Shown here one piece after another: positions 1-7,433 of a stretch of DNA of 19,787 nt. The notes below the pieces were generated by a model. That model was not told the DNA's origin. It worked only from the letters and a program-made list of their open reading frames with translations, and made no database searches. Source of the stretch: Spirochaetales bacterium (GTDB taxonomy: Bacteria > Spirochaetota > Spirochaetia > DSM-27196 > PWMO01); contig SLTF01000020.1 in assembly GCA_007130025.1 (NCBI GenBank), positions 1 to 19,787 on the forward strand, given 5' to 3'. Every line of letters starts with the position of its first letter. Within the stretch, counting starts at the first letter, position 1. A program made the translations under genes and the position numbers.

Positions 1-49
1 AGCGGAGCTTGATTAATCCCGGAAACCGCCGAAAATAGAAGACGGGACC

Positions 50-1465
50 ATGACTCAGAAACCGAACGCCGCCAGCCCATCGATTCTCATTGTCGACGAC
101 GACCTTGTTGCGTCAGAACTGTACGTGACCATTCTCGGTGCGTACGACATGACCAACACCCTGGTGTGCGAAGACTCGCGTCAGGTCATGGAAGTGCTGC
201 GGGGAAACCAGGTGTCGGTCTTGTTGCTCGACCTGAACATGCCCTACGTCTCGGGACAGGAACTCCTTCCCGAGATCATCGCCGGCTTCCCTGAGATTCC
301 CGTCATCGTCCTGACCGGGGAAGATCGGGTGGATACCGCCGTAGAGTGCATGAAGATCGGTGCGTTTGATTACATGACCAAGCCGGTTGACGAGAACCGA
401 CTGATCACCGCGGTGAACCACGCCCTCAAGATCCGGGAACTTCAAGACGAGGTGCACATCCTCTCCACCGGCGATGGGCTTCACAAATTGAAGAACCCGG
501 ACGCCTTCGACGAAATTGTTTCGGTCAGCCCGCAGATGAAGAAGCTCTTCCGGTATATGGAGGCGGTTGCCGAGAGTCCGAAGGCGGTTCTGATCACCGG
601 TGAGAGCGGTACCGGGAAGGAGCTGGTTGCCCGGGTGATTCATCGGCTTTCGCGGAAAAGCGGCACCTTCGTTCCGGTGAACGTGTCGGGGCTCGACGAT
701 ACGATGTTCTCGGATACGCTCTTCGGTCACCGACGCGGTGCATTCACCGGGGCGGACGCCAACCGGCCCGGCCTGATCGAGCAGGCCGCGGGCGGGACGC
801 TCTTTCTGGACGAAATCGGTGACATGGAAATGGGCCCGCAGGTGAAGCTCCTGCGACTGTTGCAGGAGCGCGAGTACTACCCGCTTGGGGTTGATCTTCC
901 TCAGCGGAGTAACGCGCGCATCATTGCCGCCACCAATGCTGATCTCAACGGTCGGCAGCGCGAAGGCCGCTTTCGCAAAGACCTCTATTACCGATTGATG
1001 GCGCACCATGTGCACCTTCCTCCGTTGCGGCAGCGCACGGAAGACGTTCCCGCCCTGGTCAACCACTTTCTGGATGAGACGGCGGCCACACTGAACAAGA
1101 AACGTCCCACGGTGCCGAAGGAGCTCTACACGCTCCTGGTGAACTACCACTTCCCCGGCAATATCCGGGAGCTGCAGTCGATGATCTACGACGCAATGAG
1201 CCGGCACGAAGGGGGAATTCTCTCCCTCTCGGTGTTCCGCAACTACATCGCCGAGCAGAGCGACTCCAACTCTTCGGACGGCTCAGGTTTCCAACTGGGC
1301 GCAGAGCAACCGCTGGCGTGGTCCGGGCGGTTTCCCACGTTGAAAGAGGTGGAGGATTTCCTGGTCGCTGAGGCGCTCGAGAAATCGAGCGGTAATCAGT
1401 CCATCGCGGCACGCATGCTCGGTGTCGCCCAATCGACGTTGAGCCGCAAGCTGAAGAACGGGTAG
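50..1465 (+). CDS. Sigma-54-dependent response regulator (NtrC family: REC, AAA+, Fis-type HTH)
   Basis: This 471-residue cytoplasmic transcription activator has the full three-domain NtrC layout. Residues 11-125 are a receiver domain with the acidic pair near D16-D18, phosphoacceptor D61 (in LLLDLNMP), T89 and K111. Residues 155-395 are the sigma-54-interacting AAA+ ATPase, with Walker A GESGTGKE (184-191), the sigma-54 contact loop GAFTGA (230-235) and Walker B LFLDEIGD (251-258). Residues 430-471 are a Fis-type helix-turn-helix ending in QSIAARMLGVAQSTLSRKL. The length is usual for the family and nothing is missing. The ATG at 50 has only a weak GACGGGA upstream. No sensor kinase is visible; one may lie upstream of the window. 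The dyads and sigma-54 promoter that follow the gene suggest it controls the cheY-opp operon, which is inference from position and signal type. Confidence 0.96.
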   Translation: MTQKPNAASPSILIVDDDLVASELYVTILGAYDMTNTLVCEDSRQVMEVLRGNQVSVLLLDLNMPYVSGQELLPEIIAGFPEIPVIVLTGEDRVDTAVECMKIGAFDYMTKPVDENRLITAVNHALKIRELQDEVHILSTGDGLHKLKNPDAFDEIVSVSPQMKKLFRYMEAVAESPKAVLITGESGTGKELVARVIHRLSRKSGTFVPVNVSGLDDTMFSDTLFGHRRGAFTGADANRPGLIEQAAGGTLFLDEIGDMEMGPQVKLLRLLQEREYYPLGVDLPQRSNARIIAATNADLNGRQREGRFRKDLYYRLMAHHVHLPPLRQRTEDVPALVNHFLDETAATLNKKRPTVPKELYTLLVNYHFPGNIRELQSMIYDAMSRHEGGILSLSVFRNYIAEQSDSNSSDGSGFQLGAEQPLAWSGRFPTLKEVEDFLVAEALEKSSGNQSIAARMLGVAQSTLSRKLKNG

Positions 1466-1480
1466 ACGCGCCGCCAGGGT

Positions 1481-1577
1481 TATGCAATTTGCATAGTCAT
1501 GCATTTTGCATAATTTGATAATTTCAATTCCGAGAATAACTTACCTCTGAATGGTTCAGATTCCATGCGAAACGCAT
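1481..1577. promoter_or_regulatory. Three ATGC-N5-GCAT dyads, candidate upstream activator sites
   Basis: Three 13-bp dyads share the form ATGC-N5-GCAT: ATGCAATTTGCAT (1482-1494, part of the perfect 7+1+7 palindrome TATGCAATTTGCATA at 1481-1495), ATGCATTTTGCAT (1499-1511) and ATGCGAAACGCAT (1565-1577). Their centres are 17 and 66 bp apart and lie about 115-200 bp upstream of the start site predicted from the sigma-54 promoter. That is the usual enhancer range for NtrC-type activators, whose Fis-like HTH binds such dyads. Binding by the activator encoded at 50-1465 is inferred. Confidence 0.7.
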
Positions 1578-1658
1578 AGGGGTTTACCCATTTCGCCGGT
1601 GCGTGAGAGATCGGCGCAAATCGTTTAAAGGTAACATAATAAAGGCCTCAGCGAATCT

Positions 1659-1674
1659 TGGCACGAAATGTGCA
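1659..1674 (+). promoter_or_regulatory. Sigma-54 (RpoN) promoter of the cheY-opp operon
   Basis: TGGCACGAAATGTGCA fits the sigma-54 consensus TGGCACG-N4-TTGCW with one mismatch (GTGC for TTGC). The invariant GG (1660-1661) and GC (1672-1673) are separated by exactly 10 bp. With C1673 as -12, transcription would start near 1685, leaving a leader of about 195 nt before the CheY-like gene at 1881. The activator gene and dyads immediately upstream support it. Confidence 0.85.
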
Positions 1675-1700
1675 CTTCAATGAAGAAAGAATAGGTAAGA

Positions 1701-1735
1701 ACCAAGGTAAAATCGAAGTAAAAACCAAAGTAAAA
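1701..1735 (+). repeat. A-rich imperfect direct repeats in the leader
   Basis: Three imperfect units of 11-12 nt lie just after the predicted sigma-54 start: ACCAAGGTAAAA, TCGAAGTAAAA and ACCAAAGTAAAA. They share an AAGTAAAA-like core and stand out in otherwise GC-rich DNA. They may keep the leader single-stranded or bind a protein. No known family was recognised. Confidence 0.5.
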
Positions 1736-1743
1736 GGGTTGGT

Positions 1744-1780
1744 CGCCTGCGGTGCAGGCGGTTTCGGAGCACCGCTCCGA
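1744..1780 (+). promoter_or_regulatory. Tandem hairpins with complementary loops in the leader
   Basis: Two perfect 7-bp hairpins with 3-nt loops sit side by side: CGCCTGC-GGT-GCAGGCG (1744-1760) and TCGGAGC-ACC-GCTCCGA (1764-1780). The loops are complementary. The tip of hairpin 1, GCGGTGC (1749-1755), is the exact complement of GCACCGC in hairpin 2 (1769-1775) and of a second copy at 1789-1795, so alternative folds are possible. This suggests a regulatory leader RNA; no known riboswitch class was recognised. Confidence 0.5.
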
Positions 1781-1808
1781 GGCCGTCCGCACCGCTTTCT
1801 TTTCCCGA

Positions 1809-1850
1809 TCCGGTATCCGGGTGGCGGTTCTTGAATCATACCGGGTTTTT
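1809..1850 (+). terminator. Candidate intrinsic terminator/attenuator before the CheY-like gene
   Basis: CCGGTAT (1810-1816) pairs perfectly with ATACCGG (1838-1844), extendable by a T-G pair, across a 21-nt loop, and is followed by G and five T residues (1846-1850). It lies inside the leader, about 13 nt before the Shine-Dalgarno site, so it would act as an attenuator of the operon rather than as an end-of-gene terminator. The loop is large and the stem short, so efficiency is uncertain. Confidence 0.4.
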
Positions 1851-1880
1851 CGCTATAACACAGGTGGAGGCTCGCACGCG

Positions 1881-2318
1881 ATGAAGAGCAAAGGCGACTT
1901 TCCGGCCATGAACGAGAAGGAACCCGACGGGTTGAAGCCCGACGGTACGCCGTATCGTGTTCTGATCGTTGACGACTCGATGTTTGTGGCCAAACAGTTG
2001 AGTCAGATTCTCACCTCCGCCGGCTTTGACGTGGTTGCCACCGCGGGGGACGGACAGGCCGGAGTGGAGAAGTACAAAGAGCTTCATCCCAAGGTCGATC
2101 TGGTTACCATGGACATCACCATGCCCAAACTCGATGGGGTTTCCGCGCTCGAGCAGATCATCGCCTTTGACAAGGAAGCCACCGTCATTATGATCAGCGC
2201 GCTCGGAAAGAACGATCTGGTCAAGAAATCGCTCATCATTGGCGCAAAAAACTACATCGTCAAACCGCTGGATCGGCAGAAAGTTCTCGAACGGGTACTG
2301 AACTCTCTCGGGCGCTGA
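1881..2318 (+). CDS. CheY-like single-domain response regulator
   Basis: This 145-residue protein is one receiver domain (about 25-145) with no output domain, so it should act by protein contact, for example at a flagellar motor switch or in a phosphorelay. It has the acidic pair D31-D32, phosphoacceptor D78 (in VTMDITMP), switch residue S106 (in MISALG) and K128 (in IVKPL). The ATG at 1881 is chosen because GGTGGAGG (1863-1870) is well placed. A GTG at 1752 would extend the frame through the hairpin leader and is rejected; ATG 1911 has no ribosome site. The gene begins the sigma-54-linked operon and ends 13 nt before the permease gene, so it is probably co-transcribed with the transporter. 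Its partner kinase is not in the window. Confidence 0.93.
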   Translation: MKSKGDFPAMNEKEPDGLKPDGTPYRVLIVDDSMFVAKQLSQILTSAGFDVVATAGDGQAGVEKYKELHPKVDLVTMDITMPKLDGVSALEQIIAFDKEATVIMISALGKNDLVKKSLIIGAKNYIVKPLDRQKVLERVLNSLGR

Positions 2319-2331
2319 GCGGGTCGGCGCA

Positions 2332-3285
2332 ATGCGCGGCGACGAGCGTACTTCCCACCATGCAGTAATTTCCCTCATTCTTCGGCGTCTCGGACGGCTC
2401 GCGCTCACCGTGATGCTCATCTCAACGGTTGTCTTTCTCACGGTTCGGGTGATTCCCGGCGATCCGGCGCGAACCGTCGCGGGAATGGATGCCGCGGAAC
2501 CGGCGGTGGAGGCGCTTCGAATTCGCCTGGGCCTGGATCGTCCCCTCTGGCGGCAGTACCTCGGGTGGCTGTGGGACACGCTTCGACTCGACTTCGGCAC
2601 TTCCTTCTTTTCGCAGGAACCCGTGCTGGATCTCATTCTTGACCGGTTTCCCCTGACCGCCCTTCTGGCGATCTCATCGTTTCTGGTGTCGCTGTTGGTG
2701 GCAATCCCGATCGGAGTGATTGCCGCGGTCAAGCGGTGGACCGTCTGGGACGGATTGGGGCTCATGTTTGCCCAGGTAGGAATGGCGGTACCGTCGTTCT
2801 GGCTTGCCATCCTGCTTCTGATGCTGTTTTCGGTGCGCCTGGGGCTGTTTCCCCTCTTTGGCGCCGACAGCTTCATGCACTGGATTCTGCCGGTGGTCAC
2901 CTTGGCCACTGAGCGTGCAGCGGTGCTCGTACGGTTTGTGCGGGCATCCATGGTTGAGGAGCTGGAAAAAGAGTACGTGCTCGCGGCCGACGCGCGCGGC
3001 CTGCCCCATATGAGGGTTCGGTTTTCCCACGCCCTGCGAAACGCGCTGATGCCGGTTGTCACCATCGCCGGTATTCAATTTGGGTACCTGCTCGGCGGAG
3101 CGGTTATTGTGGAGCAGGTGTTTTCCCTGCCGGGTCTCGGTCGCCTGTTTCTCAGCGCGATTGTGTCGCGCGACTTCCCGGTGATTCAGGGCGGGGTGGT
3201 GTTCATTGCGGTGGTCTTCTCTCTGTCAAATTGTGCCGCCGATCTTGTTTCGGCCGCGGTGAATCCGCGGATACGGGTCGGCTGA
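2332..3285 (+). CDS. oppB: Oligopeptide/dipeptide-type ABC transporter permease (OppB/DppB family)
   Basis: This 317-residue inner-membrane protein is the first permease of a peptide/nickel-type importer. The N-terminal helix (about 22-41) leads to VIPGDPARTVAG, the usual OppB/DppB entry segment. Further hydrophobic segments lie near 106-133, 143-170, 182-200, 243-262 and 284-311. The cytoplasmic EAA-like loop (about 209-241; LEKEYVLAADARGLP, then SHALRNALMPV) docks the ATPases. Length is normal. ATG 2332 has no strong ribosome site but lies 13 nt after the CheY-like gene, so translation may be coupled. The substrate cannot be told from sequence: peptides, nickel or sugar oligomers are all possible for this family. 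Confidence 0.93.
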   Translation: MRGDERTSHHAVISLILRRLGRLALTVMLISTVVFLTVRVIPGDPARTVAGMDAAEPAVEALRIRLGLDRPLWRQYLGWLWDTLRLDFGTSFFSQEPVLDLILDRFPLTALLAISSFLVSLLVAIPIGVIAAVKRWTVWDGLGLMFAQVGMAVPSFWLAILLLMLFSVRLGLFPLFGADSFMHWILPVVTLATERAAVLVRFVRASMVEELEKEYVLAADARGLPHMRVRFSHALRNALMPVVTIAGIQFGYLLGGAVIVEQVFSLPGLGRLFLSAIVSRDFPVIQGGVVFIAVVFSLSNCAADLVSAAVNPRIRVG

Positions 3286-3287
3286 TT

Positions 3288-4274
3288 GTGGATGCACTGC
3301 TTTCGGTCCGCGATCTGACGGTGTCGCTGCCGGGGCGCGCCGGTTCGATCGACCTCGTCAGGTCAATCTCGTTTGAACTGCATTCGGGTGCGGTTCACGC
3401 CCTGGTGGGCGAATCGGGTGCCGGCAAGACGCTGACCGCACGGGCGATCCTCGGCCTGCTCCCGCGCGGCTGTGAGGCTCGGGGTCAAATCCTGTTGAAC
3501 GGGAGCGATCTTCTCCAGCTCCCCGAGTCACAACTCCGTGCAATCCGGGGACGTCGCATTGCGATGGTCTTTCAACAGCCTGATCAGCATCTCAATCCGT
3601 CAATGCGAGTAGGAACTCAGATTGAAGAGGTGCTGCGGGTGCATCTCTCGCTCGATCGAGATGGGGCACGACGTCGAACCGCAGAGCTGCTCGCGCTGGT
3701 TGAGCTCCCCGAACGATCTGCCGCGCGTGCCTTTCCCCACGAGCTCTCCGGTGGAATGAAGCAGCGGGTGATGATCGCACTTGCGATTGCCTGCGGACCG
3801 GATATTCTCATTGCGGATGAGCCCACTACGGCGCTCGACGCCCGGGTGCAGGCCCAGATCATGAAGCTTCTCGACCGCATTCGTCGGGAGGTCTGCACCG
3901 CGGTGCTCTTCATCTCGCATGACCTTGCGCTGGTGGGGCGGGTTGCCGACGAGGTCTCAGTGATGTACTGCGGACGTATCGTGGAGCACGCCTCTGCGCG
4001 TGCGCTCTTTGAGTGCGCGCATCACCCGTACACGCAGCGCCTGATTGCTTCCACCCCCGATCCAGCCAAGCGGGGCCGGCCGCTCGCAAGCATCCCGGGG
4101 ACCGTCCCGGACTCCGGCAAGGTGCCCGACGGATGCGCCTTCGCACCACGCTGTCCGCTCGCCGGCGAGCGGTGCAGACTCGAGACCCCGGCACTGCGTA
4201 CCACCGAAACAGGCCGACGCGCCGCCTGCCACTTTGCGGAAGCGGTGATGGAGGGGTGTCTGCTTGACCGATGA
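3288..4274 (+). CDS. oppD: Oligopeptide/dipeptide-type ABC transporter ATP-binding protein (OppD/DppD family)
   Basis: This 328-residue cytoplasmic ATPase carries Walker A GESGAGKT (41-48), a Q-loop near Q96, signature LSGGMKQR (153-160), Walker B ILIADEPT (173-180) and switch histidine H211. The C-terminal oligopeptide/dipeptide extension begins at HPYTQRL (246-252) and has four cysteines (C283, C289, C296, C314) in the GCAFAPRCP pattern seen in OppD-type subunits. The start is taken as GTG 3288, two bases after the oppB stop, which gives a normal-length protein. A TTG at 3231 would overlap oppB by 55 bases. No clear ribosome site is present, so translation is probably coupled to oppB. Confidence 0.94.
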   Translation: MDALLSVRDLTVSLPGRAGSIDLVRSISFELHSGAVHALVGESGAGKTLTARAILGLLPRGCEARGQILLNGSDLLQLPESQLRAIRGRRIAMVFQQPDQHLNPSMRVGTQIEEVLRVHLSLDRDGARRRTAELLALVELPERSAARAFPHELSGGMKQRVMIALAIACGPDILIADEPTTALDARVQAQIMKLLDRIRREVCTAVLFISHDLALVGRVADEVSVMYCGRIVEHASARALFECAHHPYTQRLIASTPDPAKRGRPLASIPGTVPDSGKVPDGCAFAPRCPLAGERCRLETPALRTTETGRRAACHFAEAVMEGCLLDR

Positions 4275-5070
4275 ACTCGTGCGAATCGATGATGTCAGCA
4301 AAGTGCACTTCCAGGCCGGGCTTTTCCGCCGACGGACGCGTTCCGTGGTTGCCGTGCAAAACCTGTCGCTCTCAATTACCGCCAATACCGTGCTCGGCCT
4401 GGTAGGAGAGTCCGGGTGTGGAAAGAGCACCCTCGCGCGGGCGGTCGCGTGGCTCGACCCCCCGACGTCAGGCCGGGTCGTTGTTGCAGGAATTGATCCA
4501 GCGCTTGGAGACCGTTCACGGATGGCGCTGTTTCGACGGACCGTGCAGATTGTGTTTCAGGATCCGTATTCCTCGCTGAATCCACGCTGCAGCATTGGTG
4601 AGAGCGTGGCCGAAGGGCTGCGCAACCAGGGGGTGCCGCCGGACCGCCGCCGGCGTGAGGTCTCGCGACTGCTCGATATGGTGGGGATATCATCAAGCCG
4701 GACATCCGAACGGCCGCACCGCTTTTCCGGTGGCCAACGCCAGAGGATTGTGATCGCGCGGGCGCTAGCCGTTCAGCCGCGGTTTTTGATACTGGATGAG
4801 CCGGTCTCGAGTCTGGATGTTTCCATACAAGCCCAGATGGTAAATCTGCTGTTGGACTTGAAACGCGAGCTCTCACTCACGTATCTTTTCATATCGCACG
4901 ACCTGAATCTCATTGCGTATCTCAGCGACGAGATTGCCGTCATGCGTGATGGGAGAATCATCGAGCAGGCACCGGCCGAACAGTTGATCGCGGCGCCGGT
5001 GCACCCGTACACGCGCGCGCTCTTCGCCGACGCGCCCGTGCTGCCTTCACCGCGATCGGGGAGTTCATGA
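4264..5070 (+). CDS. oppF: Oligopeptide/dipeptide-type ABC transporter ATP-binding protein (OppF/DppF family)
   Basis: This 268-residue second ATPase has Walker A GESGCGKS (48-55), Q-loop Q99 in VFQDPYSSLNP (typical of OppF), signature FSGGQRQR (154-161), Walker B LILDEP (175-180) and switch H212. It ends soon after HPYTRAL, so it lacks the long cysteine-bearing C-terminal extension of its partner and is shorter than many OppF proteins (about 310-330). The start is TTG 4264, supported by GGAGGGG (4250-4256) seven bases upstream. The frame overlaps the end of oppD by 11 bases. It would pair with OppD as the nucleotide-binding heterodimer. Confidence 0.93.
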   Translation: MTDELVRIDDVSKVHFQAGLFRRRTRSVVAVQNLSLSITANTVLGLVGESGCGKSTLARAVAWLDPPTSGRVVVAGIDPALGDRSRMALFRRTVQIVFQDPYSSLNPRCSIGESVAEGLRNQGVPPDRRRREVSRLLDMVGISSSRTSERPHRFSGGQRQRIVIARALAVQPRFLILDEPVSSLDVSIQAQMVNLLLDLKRELSLTYLFISHDLNLIAYLSDEIAVMRDGRIIEQAPAEQLIAAPVHPYTRALFADAPVLPSPRSGSS

Positions 5071-6587
5071 TGAAAGGTATTCTGTTCTATGCGTTGGCGG
5101 TCCTTATGCTGGGTTCGCCCGCACCTGCTTCTGGAGCCGGCAGTCGCGAAGCAACCGCGGCACAACCGACCACCCTGCAGTTTGCGCTGTCGGGGAACCC
5201 TAATACCCTCGATCCGCACGCAACGGCGGGGACGCTGACGTTTCAGGTTATGCGAAGCGTCTACGACACCCTGGTCGAGCCGGACGAATCGGGTCGGATT
5301 GTTCCCGCGCTCGCCCAGTCGTGGGAAGTGTCCGCAGATGCTCGGCACTGGACCTTTTCTCTTCGCTCGGGAGTGCGGTTTCACAACGGAGATGAGTTCA
5401 CATCTGAGGATGTCGTTGCCACCTTCGCGCGCCTTCGCGATCCGGAACGGGCATCCGTGCATGCGCCGGAGTTTGCCGCGGTCTCAGCGGTGGAGGCGCT
5501 CGATCGCTATACCGTGCGGTTTTCGCTCGAACGGCCGCACGCGCCCCTGCTTTCCGCGCTGGCGTCCGGCTGGAGCGCCATTCTTCCGCACCGGCTGATT
5601 TCGACGGGACATGACTTTGGCGCCAATCCGGTAGGCACCGGGCCCTTCGTCTTCGAGCAGTGGGTGCGCGACAATCGCATTTCCCTCGCGCGAAACGACG
5701 ATTACTGGATTGACGGACAACCGGCGATGGCCAGGGTCAACTTCAACATCATCACCGAGGTCGCGGTGCAGGTGCAGGGGCTGCTCACCGGAGATCTCCA
5801 CATCATTGATATGGTTGGGCCCACAGATATCGCCCGGATCGAACGGAATCCCGCCACCAAACTCGACACGGGACTCTCGTCGCTGGTGATGGTGATGGCC
5901 ATCAACACCCGGCGCCCACCGCTTACCGACGTGCGAGTGCGACGCGCGCTCAACCACGCAATCGATAAGCAGACCATTCTCGACGTGGCATACGCCGGCG
6001 GGCGCCCCATTGGAACCTTCATGGACGCGGGTGACCCCTTCGCCCTCGATCTCGCCCACCTTCACCCCCACGACGTTGACCGTGCTCGCGCGCTGATTCG
6101 CGAGGCGGGCGGCGTGAACCGCGTCCTGGATCTGGTCTTGCCGCAAAACTTCGAACCGCACGTGCGGGCCGGCGAGATGTATCAGCAGATGCTGGCTCAG
6201 GCCGGGATTGAGGCGCAGATTCGTCTGGTCGACTGGTCCACCTGGCTTTCGGACGTCTACGGGGCAGCCAATTTTGACCTGACCGTAATCGGCCACACGG
6301 GAAAACTGGACCCCGACGGCAGGTTCTCGCTCTTCGAGACCGACCGAAACTACGTCGGCTGGAGTCATCCGGAGATCCCCCGCCTGCTGCAGGCGGCGCG
6401 CATCGAATCAGAGTTTGCGGCGCGGCGCGAGTACTTTGCCGAAATTCAGCGGTTACTGGCGGAAGAGGTTCCTTTTGTGTTTGTGGGAACAAACTACCGG
6501 TTCATCGCGATGCGCGAGACCATTCACGGTTTTCACATGGACGGTAAGCTCGACACGTACGATCTTCGACGCGTCCGGTTCCGCTGA
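5067..6587 (+). CDS. oppA: ABC transporter periplasmic substrate-binding protein (SBP_bac_5 family)
   Basis: This 506-residue binding protein captures the substrate for the adjacent permeases. A signal peptide (about 1-24: hydrophobic LFYALAVLMLG, then PAPASGA) ends in an AxA-like site. There is no lipobox cysteine, so the mature protein should be soluble in the periplasm. The family hallmarks follow: GNPNTLDPHATAGT, YDTLVEPDESGRIVPALAQSWE, and VRFHNGDEFTSEDVVATFARL, a typical SBP_bac_5 segment. The start ATG 5067 overlaps the oppF stop (ATGA); a second ATG at 5070 is better spaced from GGGGAG (5058-5063), so either may be used. The ligand is unknown. Placement between oppF and oppC is unusual. 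Confidence 0.94.
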   Translation: MMKGILFYALAVLMLGSPAPASGAGSREATAAQPTTLQFALSGNPNTLDPHATAGTLTFQVMRSVYDTLVEPDESGRIVPALAQSWEVSADARHWTFSLRSGVRFHNGDEFTSEDVVATFARLRDPERASVHAPEFAAVSAVEALDRYTVRFSLERPHAPLLSALASGWSAILPHRLISTGHDFGANPVGTGPFVFEQWVRDNRISLARNDDYWIDGQPAMARVNFNIITEVAVQVQGLLTGDLHIIDMVGPTDIARIERNPATKLDTGLSSLVMVMAINTRRPPLTDVRVRRALNHAIDKQTILDVAYAGGRPIGTFMDAGDPFALDLAHLHPHDVDRARALIREAGGVNRVLDLVLPQNFEPHVRAGEMYQQMLAQAGIEAQIRLVDWSTWLSDVYGAANFDLTVIGHTGKLDPDGRFSLFETDRNYVGWSHPEIPRLLQAARIESEFAARREYFAEIQRLLAEEVPFVFVGTNYRFIAMRETIHGFHMDGKLDTYDLRRVRFR

Positions 6588-6608
6588 ATCACCCAATCGG
6601 AGCCCCCG

Positions 6609-7433
6609 GTGAGAAGGCGAACCGAGATCTTCGTGCGAATTCTTCTCGGAGTTTCGGTTGTCTATCTGATGGGCCTGCTGGTGGTGGCAATTGCCGCGCC
6701 GCATATCGCGCCAACGGATCCGCGACTGCAGAACATTCCTGCCCGGTTTTCTCCTCCGGGAACTGCCGGTTTTCTCCTGGGCTCCGATGAGTTCGGGCGC
6801 GATGTATTCTCGCGCATCCTGTTTGGTGCCCGCTCCGCGCTGCTGGTTGGCGGCGTATCGGTTATCCTTGCCCTCGGGATCGGCTTGGTTGTGGGGCTGA
6901 CGGCGGGGCTCGCCGGCAAGGCGGTTGACTCCGCGCTCATGCTCCTGATGGATGCGGTGCTCTCGTTTCCTACGGTTCTGCTGGCCATTACGGTGGTCTC
7001 GGTTTTTGGCTACGGCCTTCCGCAGGTCATGACGGCAATTGGAGTGATCTTCAGTCCGTTGTTTGCACGGATTATCCGCACCGAGACGCTCGCCCTGAAA
7101 CAGGAGCCCTTCGTTCTGTCTGCGCGGGCGCTGGGCACTCCGCTGCGGCGGATTATCACCGTTCATCTGTTGCCCAACATGCTTCCCAAGATCGTTGTGC
7201 AGTGTACGGTCACCGTGGCGCTTGCCCTGGTTGTGGAAGCATCGCTCTCGTTTCTCGGTGTGGGCGCACAACCGCCAACGCCCAGCTGGGGGCTCATGCT
7301 GCGGAACGCTCGGAACTACCTCTTTGATGCGCCGTGGCTCGCGCTCTATCCCGGGCTCGCAATCGGATCAACGGTCTTCTGCTGCAATCTGCTGGGAGAC
7401 CTGCTCGGAGAGCTGCTTCAGCGCGACCAGTGA
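6609..7433 (+). CDS. oppC: Oligopeptide/dipeptide-type ABC transporter permease (OppC/DppC family)
   Basis: This 274-residue second permease completes the importer. It shows the OppC/DppC landmarks GSDEFGRDVFSR (58-69) after a first membrane helix (about 11-30), the EAA loop (about 160-192, with EPFVLSARALG and LLPN), and the C-terminal SFLGVGAQPPTPSWG segment. Further hydrophobic spans lie near 78-101, 112-133, 140-155, 197-216 and 245-265. The start is GTG 6609, with GGAG (6599-6602) six bases upstream. It follows oppA by 21 bases. Its last 16 bases overlap the 3' end of the convergent minus-strand gene, so no separate terminator is possible between them. Confidence 0.94.
   Translation: MRRRTEIFVRILLGVSVVYLMGLLVVAIAAPHIAPTDPRLQNIPARFSPPGTAGFLLGSDEFGRDVFSRILFGARSALLVGGVSVILALGIGLVVGLTAGLAGKAVDSALMLLMDAVLSFPTVLLAITVVSVFGYGLPQVMTAIGVIFSPLFARIIRTETLALKQEPFVLSARALGTPLRRIITVHLLPNMLPKIVVQCTVTVALALVVEASLSFLGVGAQPPTPSWGLMLRNARNYLFDAPWLALYPGLAIGSTVFCCNLLGDLLGELLQRDQ

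Noticed and set aside
113..1207. 364-codon minus-strand open frame opposite the activator gene
   Set aside because: It is the antisense shadow of a strongly conserved NtrC-type protein, with no recognisable domain and no ribosome site.
1752..1880. GTG start at 1752 for the CheY-like protein
   Set aside because: The added residues come from the hairpin leader and are unrelated to the receiver fold. ATG 1881 has a proper ribosome site.
1836..3065. 409-codon minus-strand open frame
   Set aside because: It lies antisense to the CheY-like and oppB genes, is highly Arg/Ser-rich and shows no motif, as expected of a GC-rich shadow frame.
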